From JBBDNV01 sp040877415 (GTDB lineage: Bacteria > Planctomycetota > Planctomycetia > Pirellulales > PALSA-1355), in NCBI GenBank assembly GCA_040877415.1, contig JBBDNV010000114.1, positions 1-19,569 on the forward strand: a DNA stretch of 19,569 nt, in the 5' to 3' direction. Both the position numbers and the translations under genes were made by a program. Below are positions 15,125 to 19,569 of the stretch, in pieces (within the stretch, counting starts at the first letter, position 1; each line of letters opens with the position of its first letter). A model generated the notes under the pieces. It made no database searches. It saw only the letters and a program-made list of their open reading frames with translations, and was not told where the DNA came from.

Positions 15125-16183
15125 CTAATCCCACTCGATGTCGGTGTTGGGGAAGCTCAGGATAAAGTCCTTGCCGAAGGCTTGCGAGGCGGTCGAGAAG
15201 CCGCGCGGAACGCTCTTGTCCAAGGTTTTCTCGAGTGCCGCCACGGCGGTCATGGCGGTGAGCTCGTAGCCGCTTGGCGTTTCGAGCGTCGCAGAGACGC
15301 CGTTTCCCTGGTCGTCGCACACGCGGCCCCAGAGCGACGCGCGAGCGCTTTGGCGGGTCTCGTCCGCAGGGCCTTTGACGGTCTTGTTGATCCGCCGGCT
15401 GGCGAACTTCTGAATCGGCTTCCAGCCCAATAGCGGCAGCAGAAACCGCAGCCGCCGCAAACGGGCCACTTGTTTGCGCGACATGGCGGTGTACACCTCG
15501 ATATTGGGGATGCCCGTCGAATAGTACGCGCTGGCGACGTCTCCCCAGGGAATCGTCACGGCGAATCGCTGGCCGTGTCGAAACGGGATTTCCATGGTCT
15601 TCCAGGCGGTCGGCACGTCGCGAATCTCGCCGTCGATGCGCACGCGGCCGCCGTGCGGCAGGGCTTCGACCATGGTCTTGGCCGTGCCGGGGCTGAGGCC
15701 GCCGGTGTCGGTAAACGCCAACTGAAGCACGCGCGGCGCCGGCAATTTTTCGGCCAGCATGGCCGCCAGGCAATCGCTGGGCACGACGTCGAAACCAACG
15801 GCGGGCAACAGCGCCACACCGGCCCCGCGAGCCCGCTCATGGCGGCCCGCCGCCGCCAGGATCACGTCGATCTCGCCGGTGATGTCCAGGTAATCGGCGC
15901 CGGCGGAGATGCAGGCGTCCATCATCTGGCGGGCCGTCTGCGAAAACGGTCCGGCACAATGCATCACGGCGGCGTAGCCCTTGAGATATTCGCTGATCTG
16001 CGCCGGCTGCTGCAGGCTGAACGAAACGGCAGGGCAATCGAGCTCGGCGGCCAGGGCCGTAATCGCCTCGTGATTCCGCCCGGCGAGCGTGGGCCGAAGG
16101 CCCCGCTCGCGCGCGCGGCGGGCAATCAGCCGCCCGGTGTACCCGTTGGCGCCATAGATCATTGCCCTGGGCGGTTCATTCAT
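15125..16183 (-). CDS. Saccharopine-dehydrogenase-like NAD(P)-binding oxidoreductase
   Basis: The 352-residue protein opens with a Rossmann fold: MIYGANGYTGRLIARRA holds the GxxGxxG dinucleotide motif (G11, G14, G17), followed by TLAGRNHEAITALAAEL. The conserved VMHCAGPFSQTARQMMDACISAGADYLDITGE block and the LLPAVGFDVVPSDCLAAMLA block are characteristic of the saccharopine dehydrogenase / trans-acting enoyl reductase-like family. A hydrophobic patch (RLRFLLPLLGW) lies near residue 255, possibly for membrane or lipid contact. Members act on amino-acid, lipid or polyketide intermediates; the substrate here is unknown. I chose ATG 16181-16183 because family sequence begins there, with GAAGG shortly upstream. 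The longer frame to 16453 overlaps the VWA gene and is unrelated in composition. It follows the VWA gene on the same strand by 145 bases. Confidence 0.88.
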   Translation of the reverse strand: MNEPPRAMIYGANGYTGRLIARRARERGLRPTLAGRNHEAITALAAELDCPAVSFSLQQPAQISEYLKGYAAVMHCAGPFSQTARQMMDACISAGADYLDITGEIDVILAAAGRHERARGAGVALLPAVGFDVVPSDCLAAMLAEKLPAPRVLQLAFTDTGGLSPGTAKTMVEALPHGGRVRIDGEIRDVPTAWKTMEIPFRHGQRFAVTIPWGDVASAYYSTGIPNIEVYTAMSRKQVARLRRLRFLLPLLGWKPIQKFASRRINKTVKGPADETRQSARASLWGRVCDDQGNGVSATLETPSGYELTAMTAVAALEKTLDKSVPRGFSTASQAFGKDFILSFPNTDIEWD

Positions 16184-16231
16184 CGCCTTCGCATCCCGCT
16201 CGTGCTCTGTCTGAGGAATTCTGCTGGGTGC

Positions 16232-16257
16232 CATGCTCGCGCGAGAGCGTGAGCATG
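16232..16257 (-). repeat. Inverted repeat between the VWA gene and the oxidoreductase gene
   Basis: CATGCTCGCG (16232-16241) pairs with CGTGAGCATG (16248-16257) at nine of ten positions around a six-base loop. On the minus strand it lies about 70 bases after the VWA stop and about 50 before the next start. No T-run follows. It may be a REP-like element or a weak terminator. Confidence 0.5.
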
Positions 16258-16310
16258 CTGGCCCATTCGAACGTAGTCGTCCGGCAGTGTAAGGGGGCAC
16301 GGTTGGACGA

Positions 16311-16322
16311 GCCACCCGTGGC
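16311..16322 (-). repeat. Small GC hairpin just after the VWA stop codon
   Basis: GCCAC-CC-GTGGC is a 5-bp stem with a two-base loop, beginning seven bases past the VWA stop codon on the minus strand. It lacks a T-run. Together with the hairpin at 16232-16257 it makes the short spacer rich in RNA structure. Confidence 0.35.
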
Positions 16323-16328
16323 GCCCCG

Positions 16329-18029
16329 TCAGGCGACGATTTCGCGTCGCCGGTTCCGATAATCCCACACGACGTAGCGGTCCAGGTCTCGGCCGGCGGT
16401 GAAAAACACGCGTCCGCGGGTGCTTTCGGCCAGCCGATAGGCAAACTGTACATCCTCGCTCGACTGCGACCAACTGGGAAGCAGAAAGATATTGATGGTG
16501 ATCCCTTCCCGCTGGCAATTGAGCCCTTCGCGCATCGTGGCCGCTTCGGTGGTCGCGTCGGCCGGATAAAGCAGATACAAGTGCGAGCCCTCGAAGTGCG
16601 CGGTCGGCAGACCGTCGGTGATCAGGATGATCTGGCGATTGGGCGTATCCTGGCCGGCCAGGAACCGGCGGCCCATCTGCAGCCCATGTTGAATGTTGGT
16701 GAAGTGCGGCGGAATGTAATACTCGCTGATATCCTCGCGGCTCATGTCCGCCCGCAAGCGAACCACCGGATCGAACAGCGTCACCGGCTTGGGCATCAAC
16801 GAGGCGATGTCGCCGGTTCGCACCGGCTTGGCGAAGGTGTACATCTCGACGAATTGCAGGTAGTCGCCGGGATATTCGCGGCGAATCAGCCCGTCGAGAG
16901 CCAGGCCCATCCGCTTGACGTGCACGTACTGTCCGCCGTAGCGCATCGATCCGCTCATGTCCATTAAAACCACGCTTGCGCACTTGGGCGTGTTCCGCGT
17001 GCGGTGAATCTCGATGTCCTCCTGCTTCATGCGGACGGGCAGGCCGGGGCCACCGCGAATCATGGCGTTCACGAGCGAAGAGGGCATGTCCATGTTGGCG
17101 ACCGAATCGCCGAACTCATAGGGTTTCGTGGGCTGCAGCTCGACGGCGCCTTCGCCGACGACGGGCCCTTGATGCCGTCCGGTGCGCGAGGCTTCCAGGT
17201 TGCTGTAAATCCGCGCAAGCAGTTTGCCTTGAAACAGGCGGTAAGCTTTCGGCGTCAACTGATAGCCTTGCGGGCCGCGCTCGAGCCCTTGCTGCTCGGC
17301 CATGTGCCGGAGCAGATCTTCGACTTGTTTTTGAAGCGCGTTGAGTTTCTCGACTTCGCCCGGCTCGGCGAACTGGGCGAGATCTTCCAGGTCGATCACG
17401 CCGATCTGGGCGGTCTTGGCCGCTTCGGCCAACTGTTTGAGCAGCCGATCGATCATTTCCAGCTCTTCCTTGATGGCCAATGCCTGGGGCACTGTCATTG
17501 GCGTCCGGCCGGTGAATTCGTATTTGCTGGCCAGCTCGTCGACCTGGTATTTCTCGCCCAGCCGGGCCACGAGCTGCACCAGCCCGCGCGCAAAGCGCGA
17601 ACGATCGTCTCCCGTTTGATACCACAGCCGTTCCAGCTCGCGGATCTGCTCGTCGCGAAAGCTTTGCGCGAATCGGTTCTTCAGGTTCGGCGGCGGCTTC
17701 ATCGAATCGCCCTGCCGGCGATAGTTCTCTTCGGCCGCCTTTTTGACCTTCCCCGTTTCGTACTTTTCGAGAATCTTGCGCTTGCGCTCCTCGAGCATGG
17801 CGCGCAGGGCGTCGATGCTCGGTCCCAGGCCGGCAATCTGGCTCGGATCGAGCCGGATGGCCCGAGCCAGCTCCTCGTCGGTCAATTCGCGCATGCTGCC
17901 GTACATCAGCAGGTGCTCGAAAGCCGGGGAAACCAGGTCGGGCGGCGGAGAGGTCGGGCTCGGCAGGTTCTTGGGATCGAACCGCTGATAGGTGTGAATC
18001 ACGCCGCCAAGATCGTTAGGCTTGCTCAT
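16329..18029 (-). CDS. VWA-domain protein, CoxE-like partner of the AAA+ ATPase
   Basis: The 566-residue protein is largely helical and charged in residues 1-340, with coiled-coil-like stretches (for example AMLEERKRKILEKYETGKVKKA). It ends in a von Willebrand A domain, about residues 350-550. The metal-ion-dependent adhesion site is complete: D357-x-S359-x-S361 in DMSGSM, T444 in HFTNIQHGL, and D472 in ITDGLP. There is no signal peptide or membrane segment, so it is cytoplasmic. Such proteins act with ChlI/MoxR-type ATPases as co-chaperones or chelatase-like assemblies, where the VWA domain engages the client. The ATPase gene lies directly upstream on the same strand, 121 bases away. Start ATG 18027-18029 is preceded by a pyrimidine-rich repeat with no Shine-Dalgarno, which suggests translation is coupled or inefficient. 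Confidence 0.9.
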   Translation of the reverse strand: MSKPNDLGGVIHTYQRFDPKNLPSPTSPPPDLVSPAFEHLLMYGSMRELTDEELARAIRLDPSQIAGLGPSIDALRAMLEERKRKILEKYETGKVKKAAEENYRRQGDSMKPPPNLKNRFAQSFRDEQIRELERLWYQTGDDRSRFARGLVQLVARLGEKYQVDELASKYEFTGRTPMTVPQALAIKEELEMIDRLLKQLAEAAKTAQIGVIDLEDLAQFAEPGEVEKLNALQKQVEDLLRHMAEQQGLERGPQGYQLTPKAYRLFQGKLLARIYSNLEASRTGRHQGPVVGEGAVELQPTKPYEFGDSVANMDMPSSLVNAMIRGGPGLPVRMKQEDIEIHRTRNTPKCASVVLMDMSGSMRYGGQYVHVKRMGLALDGLIRREYPGDYLQFVEMYTFAKPVRTGDIASLMPKPVTLFDPVVRLRADMSREDISEYYIPPHFTNIQHGLQMGRRFLAGQDTPNRQIILITDGLPTAHFEGSHLYLLYPADATTEAATMREGLNCQREGITINIFLLPSWSQSSEDVQFAYRLAESTRGRVFFTAGRDLDRYVVWDYRNRRREIVA

Positions 18030-18155
18030 AAGAGAAGGATGAAGGATGAAGGATGAAGGCAGAAGGCAGAAGGAGAAAAAAGACGCCGTATTCTACACCG
18101 CCCTTCTGACTTCATCCTTCTGCCTTCTGCCTTTATTCCGCCTTCTGCCTTCATT
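18030..18155. repeat. Inverted array of 7-bp repeats between the ATPase and VWA genes
   Basis: From about 18032 to 18075 the plus strand reads as tandem heptamers of the type AGAAGGA / TGAAGGA / TGAAGGC / AGAAGGC. From about 18102 to 18155 the same heptamers appear in the opposite orientation (CTTCTGC, CTTCATC and similar). The two blocks flank a non-repeat spacer of roughly 26 bases and could pair into a long imperfect hairpin. The TGA stop of the ATPase gene is the first TGA of a TGAAGGC unit, and the other block abuts the VWA start codon. This is microsatellite-like, not a CRISPR. Confidence 0.75.
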
Positions 18156-19569
18156 TAATCTCGTACACGATTCGCCCGCGATGTTGGGCTCGCGAGATGC
18201 GGTCCGAGGCGTACAGTCCGGCCAGGACAAATTCGACGCACGAAGCCCGCACGGCCGGATCGCTCGAGGCGTTGACCTCGAATGCCTTTTCCCAGGCCGG
18301 CGGCACGCGCGCGAGGCGCTGCGCATAGTGGCTCGAAGGGAGCATGTCGCCGACTTCGATCTTCACGCCCTGCGAAAAGATCTCGGCGATCTCTTCCAGC
18401 CCGTGGCGGTCGACGTATTCCTCGAACACCGTGCGGATGGCCTCGGCCAGGATGGCGTCGAGCACTTGCCGTTCGGACATCTGGTGGCTGCCCATCATGT
18501 CCAGTTCCAGTTTCCCCAGCGAGGAGCTGTACAAGTGGCCCAGATCGCTGATCCTTGGGACGGCCGGCTTTTCGCCCAAAAGCGCGCCGCGTTGGCGGGC
18601 GCTGGCGACCATCGTGCGATAGTTGGCGATGCTGAACCGCGCGCTGACGCCCGACTGCTGATCGATGTATTTCGAGGCCCTGGCGGCGATGCTCATCTGC
18701 TCCACGATTTCGCGCATGAAGTAAGGCACGACCACCGGGAACTCGCCGTCCAGACTCAGGTGGGCTTCCTGTTCCATGATCTCGATCCCCAGCTCGCGCT
18801 GGCGCGGATAGTGCGTGTGGATGATCGAGCCGATGCGGTCCTTCAACTGCGGAATCACTTTGCCGCTGCGGTTGTAAGTTGCCGGGTTGGCCGAGAACAC
18901 GATCAAAACGTCGATGTCGAAATTGATCGGATAGCCGCGAATCTGCACGTCGCGCTCTTCCAGGATGTTGAACAGCCCGACCTGCACCAGCTCGTCGAGC
19001 TCGGGCAATTCGTTGAGGGCGAAGATGCCGCGGTGCATGCGGGGAATCAGCCCGAAGTGCAGCGCCTCTTCGGCCGACATGCTGGCGCCGCCGGCCAGCT
19101 TGGCCGGATCGATTTCGCCGATGATGTCGGCGAACTTCGTGCCCGGCGCGAGCCGCTCGGCGTAGCGCGCTTCGCGCGGCCACCAGGCGATCGGCACTTC
19201 TTCTTCCGCGGCGCCGGCCACGAGCCGCCGACCGACGCGGGTGATCGGCCGATACGGGTCGTCGTGCACCGGGGACTCGGGAACGTCGAGGTAGGGAATC
19301 TCCTCGTCGAGAAACCGCACCAAGAGGCGCATCAACCGGCTCTTGGCCTGTCCCTTTTCGCCCAGGAACAGCAAGTCGTGCTGGGCGATCAGGGCCAGAT
19401 TGATTTCCGGAATCACGGTGTCTTCGTAGCCGATGATGCCGGGGAACGATTCGTCGCCCCGGCTGAGCATCCGCATGAAGTTGTCGTAGACTTCCTGTTT
19501 GATCGGCTTGGAAATCCAGCCGCTTGCGCGCAGTTCGGCCAACGTGGCCGGTTTGGTGGTCGTGGTCAT
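18151..19569 (-). CDS. ChlI/MoxR-like AAA+ ATPase
   Basis: The 472-residue cytoplasmic protein contains a magnesium-chelatase-I-like AAA+ module. Walker A is GEKGQAKS (70-77). The Walker B region is IFALNELPELDE (182-193), where asparagine stands at 186 before the catalytic Glu187. The NILEERDVQIRGY insert follows, then sensor 1 FSANPATYN (about 225-233), and a probable arginine finger at R245 in LKDRIGS. Residues about 290-420 form the helical lid. From memory it resembles the actinobacterial Rv0958-type magnesium-chelatase-like proteins that sit beside a VWA gene. It should hydrolyse ATP as a ring and remodel a client with the downstream VWA protein; the client is unknown and chelation itself is not implied. 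The ATG at 19567-19569 is the last base triplet of the window, so an earlier start cannot be excluded. Confidence 0.9.
   Translation of the reverse strand: MTTTTKPATLAELRASGWISKPIKQEVYDNFMRMLSRGDESFPGIIGYEDTVIPEINLALIAQHDLLFLGEKGQAKSRLMRLLVRFLDEEIPYLDVPESPVHDDPYRPITRVGRRLVAGAAEEEVPIAWWPREARYAERLAPGTKFADIIGEIDPAKLAGGASMSAEEALHFGLIPRMHRGIFALNELPELDELVQVGLFNILEERDVQIRGYPINFDIDVLIVFSANPATYNRSGKVIPQLKDRIGSIIHTHYPRQRELGIEIMEQEAHLSLDGEFPVVVPYFMREIVEQMSIAARASKYIDQQSGVSARFSIANYRTMVASARQRGALLGEKPAVPRISDLGHLYSSSLGKLELDMMGSHQMSERQVLDAILAEAIRTVFEEYVDRHGLEEIAEIFSQGVKIEVGDMLPSSHYAQRLARVPPAWEKAFEVNASSDPAVRASCVEFVLAGLYASDRISRAQHRGRIVYEIK

Noticed and set aside
17004..18056. A 350-codon open frame on the plus strand
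   Set aside because: It is antisense to the helical part of the VWA gene and has no motif of its own.
18030..18155. CRISPR array
   Set aside because: The units are 7 bp in tandem with no spacers, in two opposed blocks, and no cas gene is near.

Overview
The window is a GC-rich stretch (by eye roughly 60-65% GC) that reads like a Planctomycetota chromosome, most likely Pirellulales or a relative. The evidence for this is the mix of families: a secreted acetyl-xylan-esterase-like hydrolase, a secreted multi-EF-hand protein, a planctomycete-style FlgM, a long signal-peptide esterase with a large uncharacterised N-terminal part, and a ChlI-like ATPase/VWA pair. Genes alternate strand often, several start with GTG or TTG, and few form operons. 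This assignment is inference from gene content; no rRNA or tRNA was seen.

Layout. 1-170 holds the end of thiC. 181-873 (-) encodes a DUF2007-like zinc-ribbon membrane protein. 1131-3344 (+) is a secreted tandem alpha/beta-hydrolase protein, followed by a 65-residue hypothetical at 3387-3584 (-). 4024-4986 (-) is a secreted protein with eight EF-hand loops and a clear intrinsic terminator at 3927-3955. 4987-5840 has no gene I can support, but it contains a near-consensus sigma70-type promoter at 5241-5269 and several small hairpins. 5841-6119 (+) is flgM and 6268-6768 (+) is a Fur-family regulator. 6780-8210 (-) is purB and 8326-9729 (-) an HD-domain nucleotide phosphohydrolase; they are co-directional and separated by a perfect hairpin. 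9730-10286 is non-coding and contains a nested inverted-repeat (MITE/REP-like) element. 10287-12224 (+) is a large exported protein of unknown function, facing the 785-residue secreted esterase at 12246-14603 (-). 14848-15093 (+) is a two-helix membrane protein. 15125-16183 (-) is a saccharopine-dehydrogenase-like oxidoreductase. 16329-18029 (-) and 18151-19569 (-) are a VWA (CoxE-like) protein and its ChlI/MoxR-like AAA+ partner, separated by an inverted array of 7-bp repeats.

How the genes fit together. Most are independent housekeeping or accessory functions: thiamin synthesis (ThiC), purine synthesis and nucleotide turnover (PurB, HD hydrolase), metal regulation (Fur), flagellar sigma-factor control (FlgM), extracellular or periplasmic polymer and ester hydrolysis, and calcium binding. 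The clearest two-gene functional unit is the AAA+/VWA pair, expected to act as a chaperone-like or chelatase-like machine on an unknown client. I found no CRISPR array, integrase, transposase gene, toxin-antitoxin pair or recognisable new multi-gene system. The more unusual signals are non-coding (the nested inverted-repeat element, the heptamer array, the orphan promoter) and one degenerate enzyme domain.
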